Assembly (NCBI GenBank): GCA_021234155.1
Contig: JAJEKV010000217.1
Location: 126,001-190,000 of the forward strand
DNA from: Isoetes taiwanensis
Taxonomy: Eukaryota; Streptophyta; Lycopodiopsida; Isoetales; Isoetaceae
Reading direction: 5' to 3'
Length of the DNA stretch: 64,000 bases
In this document: in pieces, positions 10,803-22,514 of the stretch
Layout: every line of letters starts with the position of its first letter
Position numbering within the stretch: the stretch's first letter is position 1
Notes under the pieces: generated by a model
Database searches by the model: none
What the model was told of the DNA's origin: nothing
Seen by the model: the letters and a program-made list of their open reading frames with translations, nothing else
Program-made: the position numbers and the translations under genes

Positions 10803-12991
10803 ATGGAACAGCAACATGGAACTGCCAGAAAGAAGACTCAAACATCTCTTTTGCAAATGATAGAATTTAAGCGAGATGTTCAGGCCATGGAAACAGTTCA
10901 TACACCTTTCGTTGATGCTGCTAGTACTATGTCAGCTCACAGTCAAGAGCTTAATGCTGAACATAAAAGGATAAAACAAGCTAGAAAATTGTGGAAGGAG
11001 CCTTGGTTAGATGATAATGATTGGTTGCAGTTTAACCATGACAATGGTAGAGCTTACTGCATATATTGTAAGGAAGATCGAAAATGTCGAAGTGCATTTG
11101 GTAAGGAAGGTTCTACTAACTTAAGGACATCTGCTTTTAGAGAACATGCTGAGAGTGACCATCGTAGGCATGCTTCTTGGGTGGCAACATCAGGAAAAAA
11201 TGCATTGCATAAGGTGGAGAAAAAGAAGAAGGAATCTGTTGACAAAGAGCTGGTCAATCTATTTAAATGTGCTTATTTCATAGAAAAAGAGAGCTTGCCT
11301 TATAGAAAGTTTGTACCCATGGTACATTTACTTCGAGTTTGTGGATTGGCTGCTCCATTACTGTACAATGATGATAAAGCTTGCAACGATTTCTTGAACT
11401 GCATTAGTAAATCATTAGAAGAGAAATTGTTGAAGAGTGATAATGGCATATTGGTGGATGAGTGCACTGATATTAGCGTGACTCAAAACTTAATTCTTTA
11501 TGCTACTTATCTAGATGAATTCCAGCCAAAGAAGGCTTTCTTAGGCATGTTATCCCTGCCAGAAGCTGATACAGAGACTATTGTAGCAGCTATTCATAAT
11601 AAACTTAACAAAAGCAACTTAGATTTGCTGAAAATGGTTGCCTTTGAGTCTGATGGAGCTGCTGTTATGATTGATTGCAGAACTGGAGTGGCGACTAGAT
11701 TGAAGGAGCAGCATCCTTACATGACATCCATTCATTGTGTAGCACACATAACCAATTTATGTATCGCTTCAATTGCCAAGCACCTATTTCTCAAATAGCA
11801 GTCTAAGGGGACGTTATCTAAGAGAACTTGAAGAGGAGCTTGCATATTCCACACTCAGACTTGAGAATATCAGCATAACTAGGTGGCTGAGCAGACATAA
11901 CGCTGTCCAAAAGCTATGTGAAGTATTTGAACCTGTTATGTTGGTATTCAAAGACAATTCTGTTAATATCTATCAAGAGCTCAGAGAATTCAAAGTTGTT
12001 TACATATTACATTTTTTGGCTGACATTTTGAAGCATTTGTCCATCTTGGGTTTAGATTTTCAGAAAGATTGGGTGGATCTGACAGCAATTGGCAGCCTCG
12101 TGAAGATAACAAAGAAGTATATTGAATTGGAATTTCTAGATGAGATAAGCATTTTAGATTTAAATGGGTATTTGAAAGACAGCAAAGGCTATCCAGTCAT
12201 TCCTGATTTTGGCACCCCGAAAGGATATCTTCGAGCACTTAGAGGTGCCATCAAAGGAAAGATGTATCAAAGCATTGAATTAATTAGAGATGTTGAAGGA
12301 AATGATTGGATGCCATTGAATTTCAGAAGGTATTTTGTAAATGTGTCTTAGATGCTCTAGATGAAAGATTTGCTGAGCAAGAAATTCTATCATGCTTTAA
12401 GATCCTTTCACCAGCATATGTTCCGTGGGCTGCAAGGGAATTAAAGGAATTTGGGTTAGAAGAGCTCAACCAGTTACTGAAATTTTATGGGGAACCTCAT
12501 GTTGTTGGTGAGATTACATTTGATTTCTGTCTCAAAAGATGCTGAGAGAAGATAAGTATGCTGAATTAGCAAAGTTGGCAACAATTGCCATGGTTCAGTG
12601 CTCAAGTACAGCTATTTGTGAAAGAGGATTCAGCCATATGAATCATATCAAGGATAAATATAGGAATAGATTACAGACAACAGGACTTGATGCGTTGTTG
12701 AGGGTTGCAGTTGAAGGTCCACCAATGGAAGCAATTGGTGAATTTGATTTTGATGACTCTATCCGTCATTGGAAAGCTGGTAAAAAATATAGACACATAT
12801 TTTCAGGATGTTGGAGTCCAAAAATCAGGCATTTTGGTTCTACTATGATTTCAAAATCGGCATTTTTTGGTAGCATGGCGTATTTGGACGGTTGGGAAAC
12901 ATTGGCAGCATCGGAATGCTACAGTACCGTGGTCGAGAGCTGGGATCGGGTTGTTGCTTCCTTGTTTGCTGGCGTAGATGGTGAGCAATAA
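10803..12991 (+). pseudogene. hAT-superfamily transposase (TTF-type zinc finger), frameshifted
   Basis: A cut-and-paste transposase of the ZNF862/KIAA1586-like hAT group. The start ATG at 10803 follows a pyrimidine-rich AG acceptor (TTTTGTTTCAG, ending about 10790), so an upstream exon is likely. Residues 85-120 form a zinc finger (YCIYC..HAESDH). A first catalytic-type acidic segment, VDECTD, lies near residue 219, and SDGAAVM followed by HCVAHITNL lies near residues 282-310. After a frameshift near 11790 the homology continues (ITRWLSRHN near 11875). It breaks again near 12310 and 12530. It ends with the hAT dimerisation segment SSTAICERGFSHMN and KYRNRLQT (12600-12680). Three frame changes make it inactive as read. 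No 8-bp target duplication or terminal repeats were found by eye. It lies between the two inverted arms, but nothing shows that it mobilised them. Confidence 0.85.
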
Positions 12992-12994
12992 AGC

Positions 12995-14749
12995 AGATGC
13001 TTAGCGAACCAGTTATTGCTTTCCTGTTGTCGAGCTTTAGAAGTTAAGTATTGCTCCCGTCGTTGTTATTTGTTTCTCTAGGTTTTGCTTGGCATCCTCA
13101 CAGGAGGCCGTTAATTAGACGGGAGATTTAGAGATTAGGTTTATGCTGCATAGTAGGTCGTTAATTGGATTGGAGATTCAGAGTTCAACGTGATTAAAAG
13201 AAATCCAGTGCTTCTGATGAGCATCTTCGTTTCGCACAGTTTAGAGGTGCTACCGCATAGATGTTTTATTCAAGGTCACAAATTTATTTTCTACCTCATA
13301 GCTGCATTGTGTATTGCCTTAAAACTCGGTTGGTAATGTGTGAAATCCCGTAGGTATTAGGAGAACGCTCAAGGAACATGAGGTTGCACAGATATATGAA
13401 ATAACATCTACTTTCAAATGGATCCTTGACGATTACAATGCGATACCTATTTTGAAATTTTCTCAGCAAATCAGCATCAAGTTCTATAATATCTAATGGC
13501 AGAGATAATATCTTGAGGTATGCAGCTTCTTTTCTCATCATGTTTTTTGGCTTATGTGCTAATTTTTCTCACCATATTTGTTTTCTTCAAGGAAAGACGC
13601 ATTCATATGGTTGCCTTCCTCGGGCTTCATGTAGAATAGCATCCTTCTCATATATATTTCCCTGGGTTCTCAAAACTGGATCACAGCATATTTGCCATGT
13701 CTAGATTTATCGCAGAGACATTATGATGCAGGTACGGTGGTGGCATATACATGTACTTTCATGCTTACTATTCCATCTTCTACGTACTCCTACTTATAGT
13801 GGCAGGCCTCAAACTTTAAGTTTCCCGTGTGAAACCATCCCCTTAGGACGTTTTGGTAAGATGCAAAAAATCCATTTGTATGATTCATTTGTTGACAAGA
13901 GGCAGAATTTGCATGTGAATAAGAAGTTCCTAAACATCCGCATTTGGGTTTACCTATTTTCTCTTACATGCAGGTTGAATGTCAGAATTCAAAAGTTCTG
14001 GTAAACATAGAGCTTTCTTTTTAAGCATGATTCCAGCACAAGGGCAAGCATGTGTATTCAAACTCTTTATTCATAGATGATCCAGTATCCACTAATCTGC
14101 CATGGCTGCATGCAGAAAGAAACAAGGTTCTGTGCGGGAGAGTTTTTTATAGTTTAAAGAACTATATCTGCATTTACATGTTTAAAGCATGCACGAACTG
14201 CAGGCTTTCTGGGGGTCTATTCCAGCAGCCATGGGCACCTAGGCATCCTTAACGTCCTTTAGGGTTTGTTGCAATATCCTTAGGCATCAAAAGCTCACGT
14301 TGCAAAGACATTGGCAGGAGTATTACAAAGCTTGATATTGTAAGTATGAACATCTATTTATGCTATGAATCAATGTATATGTCAATCTAGACTATGCATT
14401 CAAATGGGTAAGCTCTAATCCTTTACTAAATACATGTGGAATAAATGCGCATAAAAAAGTGAGCTTTATTCTGATCAAGTAGAAGTTCTTATTATTGAAC
14501 AATTGTCTCAAAGATGATTATTTCCTGAACAAGCTAAAGTTTACATGTCTTCTTAAGGAAGACTATTGAAGGTCTGCTACAAATATTCCAGACGTCGTTA
14601 ATGAATGTCCCTTGGTAAGTTATTGATATTGTTTAGAATTTAGTGGTGATTGTCCCACGGTCTTATTCACAGGCATTTGATTAAGATCCACTATTTTATA
14701 TTTATTCTAGTCTAATCTCTATCCATCTTTTCAATGGTCATTCATCTGG
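12995..14749. other. No supportable gene
   Basis: AT-rich sequence. GTCGTTAATTGGATTGGAGATT-like text occurs twice around 13108-13185 as a short imperfect duplication. Open frames here are short and lack motifs. Confidence 0.5.
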
Positions 14750-15202
14750 GCAATCAACACACAACTACCATTAACATTATTAACACAAACCATTGCATTT
14801 AACAAATTTAAATTAAAATCCCCCTTAAACCCCCTTTGGTTTGGGTGCATATTCACACGGGGGGTTACTCCGGGCAACGAGAGCTGTCGGATGGGCATAT
14901 TTGCCCTTTATTCCAAGATCTGGACCGTATATAACAATCCTCGTTTGTGGGGTATGCATGTACAAGTTTTTGTATACTGTATATTAAGGTTTGCAAAATA
15001 CTATAAGGTTTGAGAGAATGTACTTAATGGTGTTAATTTTGTACATGTATTGTAAATATATTTTTGAGGCTCGCTGCCCCCACGTGACCCCCCGTGTGAA
15101 TATGCACCCAAACCAAAGGGGGTTTAAGGGGGATTTTAATTTAAATTTGTTAAATGCAATGGTTTGTGTTAATAATGTTAATGGTAGTTGTGTGTTGATT
15201 GC
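14750..15202. mobile_element. 453-bp foldback MITE
   Basis: Long terminal inverted repeats: 14750-14875 pairs with about 15086-15202 almost perfectly, and weaker pairing extends inward to about 14892/15068. The arms contain the complementary texts CCCCCTTAAACCCCCTTTGG and CCAAAGGGGGTTTAAGGGGG. A central ~180-200-bp loop separates them. No transposase is encoded, and open frames on both strands are a by-product of the palindrome. A clean target duplication was not found. A transcript would fold into a ~120-bp near-perfect hairpin. Confidence 0.85.
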
Positions 15203-15220
15203 TATATTAAAAAAAATTTT

Positions 15221-15235
15221 GGGCCCTTCGGGCCC
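15221..15235. repeat. GGGCCC-TTC-GGGCCC hairpin
   Basis: A 6-bp GC stem with a 3-base loop lies 19 bases beyond the MITE and follows an AT-only run (AAAAAAAATTTT). It could be part of a larger element end, or chance. Confidence 0.5.
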
Positions 15236-15825
15236 TAACAAAAGCAAACGTAGATAAACTTTAAGGGCCTAAATCGTTAAGTTTAACCTACTCGTATGAA
15301 CAACAGTTTAGTAAAGTAAAACTAATGGCAACGATATTTGTCATTATTGGGGCTTGTGCTTTTAGTCCCAATTTGCTAGAAGAGCTACTTGAAATGAGAA
15401 GGCTTCCTATTGTGAAATGTAAATATGAAGCACAACAAAATTGGAACCAAGTATGTATATATGTGTAATCCATAGTTTTAACAAATGATGAATATATTCT
15501 CCACCATCCCCATTGGGCTGCATAAAAAACATCATCATGTACTCCCAGAGTAGAAAGCAAAGTAATAGCCTGACTGTTCAAGAAGCATGGAATATATTTT
15601 GTCCAACACACAATGGCTTCACAGTTGCCTCTTGTCCCTATGGTAAATGTGAATGGATTGAAAAGCCATGCTACTGCAGATAAGATAACAGGTATTGCTT
15701 TTCGTTCATGCCATGTAACTTCAGCAAGGCATAAATAAAATTGCCCACCAATAGGTCTGCATTATGTCACCACACTGCTTGTCTTAAATCTATGGAAGAA
15801 ACCTAGGAAAATATTTGTTGAGTAA

Positions 15826-16950
15826 TTACATACCAGCTGATGAGAAAAGAAGCTTTCCGCAGGATCGATGCCACCATTCATTTGGAAGCAATATTACTGC
15901 CACCAATGGAGAGTAACCATATATATCCCTCATATATGGCACATTTCCCATATGAGTCAATAAGAGCATTTCCAACAAGCATATCTGAATCCAAGTTTCT
16001 GCATATAGCATAAGAATGAATCCACTTTGTCCCTGACAAGACTTCTGTGTTTGTGAACATGCCAACGACATCGACACGGTGTGACATTATTTGGCATAAG
16101 ACCTTCTGCCTCCATCTCAGGTAAAATATGAAGTGTCTCCTTGGGATTTCCTTGCCAGCAAAACGATGATAGGATTGAATTCCATGAAACCAGATTCCTC
16201 CCCTGCATTTTATCAAAAATTCTGTGACCTTCTTCCGACCATCCGCATATGTTGTACAAGTTCATAAGGGCAGTTGCTAGAACAATACCTGAATCAAGGC
16301 CGGACTTTAATGCAGGAGTGTATACGTTTGCCTTGTGCCAATGCCTCTTCGAAATGCATGCTTCCACCACTTTGGAATAGGTTACCTTTGTCCGGCAAGA
16401 TGCCTTTTCACCGCATTTCGTGAAAGTATGATAATGCTTTCCGCCATCCCCAGTTCAGAATAAAATACAATCATTGAGGTCCACGAAACTATGTTCTTAT
16501 TTTGCATTCTACAAAAAAAGCTTTCTAATGTATTCGTAACACCTAATTTGCTATACATATTGAGGATTGCATTCCCAACAATTTCATAAGAGTCAAAGTC
16601 ACTAATTATAATGTAAGCATGGAAAAACTTGCCTTTTGCAAGACTCCCAAATCTCGTGCATGCATCCAAAATGGTCCCAAATGCAGGCTTATCCGGGATC
16701 ACCTCATCAAGCCGCATTTGATGGAAAAGTTCAACAAAGATCCTTGGCAAGCCCATGTCGACAATAAATCCCCAACATAATTGTCCAGGGAAAAAAACGT
16801 TGGCTGGTTCGGGCCGAAACACCATATTTGCTTCATGTATATCTCCACGGTTGCCATACATCATAGCCAAATGATTTCCACAAACATATCTTTCACAAGG
16901 CCACTACTTAACGACGGCGTGAGCATGAATGTGTTTGCCTTTAGGTAAAC
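15826..16950 (-). pseudogene. PLS-class PPR gene remnant
   Basis: The minus strand, read from 16950 to 15826, gives repeated pentatricopeptide units, the RNA-binding repeats of organelle RNA-processing factors. Visible pieces include KGKHIHAHAVVK, NAILNMYSKLG, MQNKNIVSWTSMI, ATALMNLYNICG and MQGRNLVSWNSILSSF; these VSW and MY..G blocks are typical of P-L-S type PPRs. The frame breaks near 16905, 16870, 16380, 16090 and elsewhere. At least four PPR units are recognisable. No intron is seen between them. No DYW or E domain is visible. A dead gene or gene fragment is the clear reading. Confidence 0.82.
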
Positions 16951-16954
16951 CGTG

Positions 16955-18060
16955 GGTATTGCTTAGCTTCATTTTCTTGGCTTCACCCTCTCTTATTATG
17001 GCCTCTCAAACATCGGGTTTCACACGAAAAGATTGTAAACTCAGAAGATCGGCGAACCCGCAACGCCCGGCCCGTAAGAGATGATGCATTGGATAAATCT
17101 TCCTCGGCCAAGATGCACGGTTGCGGTACCAAAGCAACAAAGGATGAACCCGATCAAACCGATTAACCTCAGATCGGACCAAACCGGAGGCAACCCGGAC
17201 TTGGTGTCATTGAAGCCACAAAACGCAGAGCCCGATGCAAGAACTAACCCGACACGACCCACGAAGCAAATTAGGCCCATAACCCCTCAAACCCTAAAAT
17301 GGGTTCTCTCGAGCCTTGCATGTAGAGCAGAATGTGATAAAATAAGAAAAATACAATATAATAACGAAATATATGATATATGGATCTAAACCATTGGATG
17401 TAGGCATCAAAATTAGTTCAAGCGTATGCGCACTCTAGATATACTAATTAGTATGGCTCATCAAATACATCCATGAAATCATATAAAAACCTTAGGAAAA
17501 AAAGTACAAAAATACAAAAGAAACCCCCTGTTATTATGCTACATATTATACATCAAACGACCTTATGGATATGACGAATCCTACTTAGATACATCCGTGG
17601 TCCAGCCTTTGTTTAAATTTTAACCAAAACAAATAGATCTAAGTCCCTAAAACATCGGGAAAAACCCCCTTCTAGACACTCACTTGATTTATACGGGTCT
17701 TTTGTGTGAATCCCTCGGGTTGAAGTTCGCACAATCAAAATACGTCACGACCATAAAAATGCATTTTGTTTTTAAATTACAAATCTCAATAGCTCAGGCC
17801 GTATATATGCAAATGTCCTACATAACATATTCTTTTGAATCGATGGCAAAGGGCTTCCACCATTCTAACTTGTACTTTATGACCTTCTAATCTAAAGGAG
17901 CAAAACCCATTATAGACCGTTCAAACAACTCAGAAGGGGATCTGGGTATAAAAAAGAAGAAATGCCATCTAGTATTTTGAGGTAAATTAAGAAGATTTTG
18001 AGATGAGTCTTATAGGTTTCCCATTTGCCTTAGGTAGGGTGTTCGGGCAAATTTTATTTT
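16955..18060. other. No supportable gene
   Basis: Open frames on both strands around 17041-17389 lack family motifs; the rest is AT-rich intergenic sequence. Confidence 0.5.
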
Positions 18061-18072
18061 GGATATCCAATA

Positions 18073-18360
18073 ATGTCTAGAATATTTCTTTGGCCCAAGC
18101 CAAAGACGCAATATTCCATACACCATAACCTCTTGATTTCCTTTCTTGCCTTCTTCTTTGCCACATTATTGAAAGTAGCACATGGCAAGAAACTCTCTAC
18201 GTCATTTTTCTCAATGTCCTCACTGACATTTGCTTATGGTTGTGAACTTTTGGCCTCTTGCATGCAGATTGTTGAATTTGTGAACCTTGGATTTCTCTTG
18301 GCATTTATGGCTGGAATAATTATTTCCCTATATAAATCTCAAGATTCTTCAAACAAATAA
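18073..18360 (+). CDS. Possible small membrane or secreted protein
   Basis: A 95-codon frame with a real ATG. It has one hydrophobic segment near residues 21-36 (LLISFLAFFFATLL) and another near residues 70-87 (LGFLLAFMAGIIISL). No family is recognised, no introns were evident and the codon context is AT-rich like the surroundings. It may be a chance open frame. Confidence 0.15.
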   Translation: MSRIFLWPKPKTQYSIHHNLLISFLAFFFATLLKVAHGKKLSTSFFSMSSLTFAYGCELLASCMQIVEFVNLGFLLAFMAGIIISLYKSQDSSNK

Positions 18361-18959
18361 TAAATATGTAGAATAATACAGAAAAGAAGATGAATGAAAA
18401 GGGCTAAATCACTTTCTAAAGAATGATAAGGTTCTTAGCAATTCAATAAGTGCAGAGATGCTAAATGCAAACAAGAAAGCAATGAAACAATATTGTGTTA
18501 GACAATTTGAAGGCAATTGGATTGATATGTCAGAAGGACCTGATGTCGGCATTGATATATATGTATATATAAGTTGGTATATATCCTGATTTGCAGTATG
18601 TATCTAGTTAAAGGTTTATCAAGCTATATATACTTTATTCACGTGGTCTTTGCAGACCAATTCAATTATGACAACCATAATCTTCAAGGGCATGATTGTT
18701 AGAAATAAGATCCTAGACCCAATTGAAAATTTTGCTCGTTTCGTTTAGTCAAAGCTTTTATGATGTTTTTAACAACAAAAAAGTCATAATTAGAAGAAAT
18801 ATATTATTTTAATCCCACGAAGACCATGTAGGGTCATCGGATGGAACTATACATAGTGCAACTCTAGCAGTCTCAAATTCGAGACACATGTGTTCTAGGA
18901 CTAGTGTATTAACACTAGACCAAAGACCCAGATGCATTGTATTTAACTTTTGAGTAACT

Positions 18960-20760
18960 AACCTAATACTTATATTAATTCAACAAGTGAAGTAAACACA
19001 GTTGTATCATGTAACACCATTGATCCAAATTCTGAACAGTGTGAGACAAGTTTGATGCCCCACAATTGACATTTTCAATTGGTGGCAAAAGAATTTTCTT
19101 AGCTCGACATAGTAATTGCTGCTATTGTTTTGGTAGTTAAGCATGCACTTTTGAAACATGTAATTGACAACCATTTGATTGATAAAAAATGTCATTTGAC
19201 ATGATTCACCCGTTTATGTCCAGGACAACTAGATCACTTAGAAAAAAAATGTTATCACAAAAGAGTCAATTGGAGAAGACCTAGTGCCAAAGGAAAACTT
19301 ATGTTTATCTGAGGTAAGCATTGATTTGTAAAAGAGCCATTCTGCATTTCTCAACTGTTACACAAACCTCAATCTTATCTTCGAAATTTACTCTAGATTG
19401 TACCATACGTTAAACTTGATTTTTTGTTTTTTTTTTTTACAATATTTATGGCTAGAATGAGTGTTTCCATGTCTAATCTTTTGATGATCTTTCAAGCAGC
19501 ATAAAAGTATTCACAAATTATCAAGGAGAACCGAAAGGAAGAAGAAGAATCAAATACCTTTATAGAATAGAATAGAATAGAATATGATTTTATCGTCCAC
19601 GGAGACCAACTGGCCTATGGGACCCAAGTACAAAGAGAGAGCAACAGGCGCATTACTACCAGGATTAAAAAACCCCCGCCCCGAAGGGTTTTCGGGGGAA
19701 AAAACCTTAGTAGCAATAAGGATGCTGACATACTGCACAGTTATATACATAATCACAAGCACAGCTGAGGTTAATGTCGGACAGGGGGGCATAACTGAGT
19801 CCGCGTATCCATTACCTCCCGGAGGTACGATCCCAACAAGCCTACAGAGGCCGTGCTCAGTAGCTCATGCAGGGCCTGATGGGGCACAACTAACCGAGCA
19901 TACCGAGCCCGGATATGCTCGTACGCCGGACAAGCCTATAAGGAACATTAATGTCGTGGAAGTTAAAAAAACTATTCTATTCTATTCTATTCTACTTGGC
20001 AACATTAAGCTAATGTAAAGTTAGATCACAACCAAGACAACACCAAAACCCAACTGAAATTTGATGCCAAGACTATAATCTTGATGGGCATGATTAAATG
20101 CAACAACATCTCATAGAAAAACTTCTTTATTTGGTCACACTTCTTATGATCATCCATTTAACCACTTGAAATCAAAATCTAAAGGGGAAAGAAAAAAAAA
20201 AGCAACTACGAGAATGACACAATTGAGTTTACTGTTGTTGTAGTATTTGGGTAACGTACAAAGCTCTTGTATTATTCAACAAATACAATTATATCATTCG
20301 ACATCAATGATGGACAATTTGTATAGTGTGTGAGCCAAATTTGATGCCCCACAGTTGACATGACATCCCCACTTCACTTGGCCTTGTTAGATTGTATGTC
20401 CAAGTGTGAAGAACGCGGCAGGAAAGTTTCTTCCTGCAGTCCGACACAGTGATTGCTGCTGATTAAAGTGGTCAAACACACGCTTTCGAAACATGTAGTC
20501 ATTCAAATCATTTGAATGACACAAATTGTCCATTTAATATCAATTTCACCACACATGTGATGTTAATAACCTAGACACATTTTACTTATGTTAGCGACAA
20601 CTGGCAAAAGGACTCATCAAGTTGTCACATAAGAATCAATTAAGGAAGAGCATGGATCCCCAAAGGAAAATTCTGTTCCTTTGAAGGATACAAGCTCATT
20701 TATTCGAGGTAAGGGGGCAAACTTTGGAATGCTCAAAACTGACATCTTATCTTCAAAAAC
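18960..20760 (+). repeat. Diverged direct duplication (18960-19400 and 20225-20760)
   Basis: Two segments share ordered text: TTTGATGCCCCACA(A/G)TTGACAT, AGT(A/G)ATTGCTGCT, TTTTGAAACATGTA against TTCGAAACATGTAG, CAAAGGAAAA and CTTATCTTC(G/A)AAA. Substitutions and indels are frequent, so the duplication is old. The LINE-A fragment at 19563-19999 sits between the two copies. No coding function is visible. Confidence 0.65.
19563..19999 (-). mobile_element. LINE-A 3'-end fragment bounded by two inverted tails
   Basis: Read on the minus strand, this is a LINE-A 3' UTR ending in GGTCTCCGTGGACGATAAAA followed by a (ATTCT)n tail (19563-19584). The other end (19955-19994) is a second LINE-A 3' end in the opposite orientation, CGTGGAAGTTAAAAAAACT followed by (ATTCT)n. 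The fragment therefore has ~40-bp inverted termini built of 3' tails. The interior matches the 3' UTR of the 53.3-kb copy, including the GGTAATGGATA(C/T)GCG text. It carries the stem-loop described in the findings at 19651-19716. No open coding region remains. Confidence 0.75.
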
Positions 20761-20764
20761 CGGA

Positions 20765-22405
20765 GCAAGATTCTAGGCAAGCAACCTAAGGGCATGACAC
20801 GTGGAGGTGACAAGCAGGTGGCATGTCCACTTCGAGACAGTCTGGCAATGCAAAGGCTTTTCTGGAGCATACGTGTCAGACTGGAGCTGTGATAAGCCCC
20901 AAATATTTGGCCAAAGGAAGCATGATACATGCTAGGGGGGCAAGGAATTTATTTGTTTTTTTCCCTTTTTTTTTTTTAGACAGATCTGGCTGGGCAGAGA
21001 TCTAAGCAAGCAAAGAAGAAAAAAGAGATGGAGGTGGTGGATTTGGGGAGTCGTTATCACCACATGCTCTAAGTAAGCAGATCCTAATCCCAATCTAGGC
21101 CTCACACCTTTGAAGCGCATAAGCCAAAATAAAGGGCAATAAATGGAAAGCAGGTGCAAGTGACAGGAGGTGGGCTGGATCGAACAGAAAGGAACACCCC
21201 CTACGCCAGCAAACAGCTTTGATCCTTCTTCTACTTACGCCTGACTAAAAAAAACTGACTGGAAAAAAAAACTGACTGATTTGATCCCCAGTGTAGTTAT
21301 TAGTAGTAGGTAAATGGTCCTCTGTTCATCAGCAGCAGTACTAGATTCTGACCATCTAAAATGCCTGCCACGCCAGCCCTAATTTGGGCCTGCCAGCTCA
21401 GCGCTGAGGCGGGCCACATGTCAGCACAGCTTTCGGGCCTGTTTTTTTCTCTCCTGAATGCGTAGTGTTTGTACTTGTGATGTGCATGTTGTTCAGGCTC
21501 TCTGTTTCAAGGGTGTTTTCTTAGGTGTTGTACCTTCTGCATTGCTTGCGATCTAATGGCGAAAAAGTAAAGCGCTGCCTCGCCTTGCTGCACCATGGGT
21601 GCCGAGAATCTAAGTACGACAGTGATGCCCTCTTCCTCTTGTCTTAGTGCAACTTTTCTCACACTAAAACTGTATTAGCTGCTTTCTATTTCCAACTGCA
21701 TGTGAACGGAACAGTAGCTAGCTGCGCCGCCCTTCTAAAACCGCCCAAAAATCACCGCTGATTTTTGCTTCATGTGAACCCCCCATAAGAGTGGCTTTAG
21801 AACCGTTGGAATGCCTTCATGGTAAGCATAAGTTTTTTGAGCCTATTCTAAACGACAAAAAGTGATTACACAATGCATGCTTACATATTAGGACATTCTA
21901 AGCTTGTTGATGCAAACTAATTGGAAGAGTAGATCAAATGGCCTGACCTAACCATTTCTTCAAAAATGAACATGCCTCGCATGCAGACTAATTGGAATAG
22001 TAGATCAAAAATAGTGTGAGCCTAATCATTTCTTCAAAAGATGAACATGACTGGAGAGCATAAGGTTTCTTATGAGTGATCTAAGACAAGATGAGCACTA
22101 TAGCGTAGGTGCAATAGAAATTTCAAGAGAAGAGCAAAGGATCAAGTTTTGTGTTTTAGTAATAGATGCACGAATGCAAATGCAGACTTTTGAGTGTGAT
22201 CATGATAGAACAATAAAGTTAAAGGACCACTTCTTATGAAGAGTACAAAACTCATGTGATTAGAAGAAAAAGAAGGGTTGTACAAGTGTTTAAGAAGAGT
22301 ACATAGGAGGGAACAAGAACAAGGCTGTAAGAAAAAAGATCAAGGGAAGGATTAAGTTTTGCATTATGTAAATGGTAAACCAATGGAAACTTTTGATTGT
22401 GACCA
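20765..22405. other. No supportable gene
   Basis: Mixed AT-rich sequence with no recognised coding or repeat structure. Short similar phrases (AACTAATTGGAA(G/T)AGTAGATCAAA) recur near 21920 and 21988 as a small diverged duplication. Confidence 0.5.
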
Positions 22406-22409
22406 TGAT

Positions 22410-22512
22410 GAAGGGGTTAAACCCCCCTACTTGCCCCTTACAGCAAATAAATGGTTGCCCCTTACAGCTGTTCATTTGCTGTAAGGGGCAAGCAAAGGTG
22501 TTTAACCCCTTC
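22410..22512. repeat. 103-nt hairpin / mini-MITE or candidate small-RNA precursor
   Basis: Outer arms GAAGGGGTTAAAC (22410-22422) and GTTTAACCCCTTC (22500-22512) are perfect complements. Inner arms TTGCCCCTTACAGCAAAT (22431) and ATTTGCTGTAAGGGGCAA (22474-22491) pair too. TTGCCCCTTACAG occurs a second time at 22455, which allows an alternative shorter hairpin. The length is within the plant pre-miRNA range, but it could equally be a miniature foldback element. Confidence 0.8.
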
Positions 22513-22514
22513 AA

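Noticed and set aside
14984-15257. Overlapping open frames on both strands
   Set aside because: They lie in the inverted repeat of a MITE, which explains frames on both strands.
9971-16953. Shared phrase TTTGCCTTTAGGTAAAMCG at 9971 and 16936 as possible element ends
   Set aside because: Only about 19 bases match, in direct orientation and with unrelated flanks; too little to define an element.
17041-17389. Possible genes on both strands
   Set aside because: No recognisable motif, no splice support and mutually overlapping.
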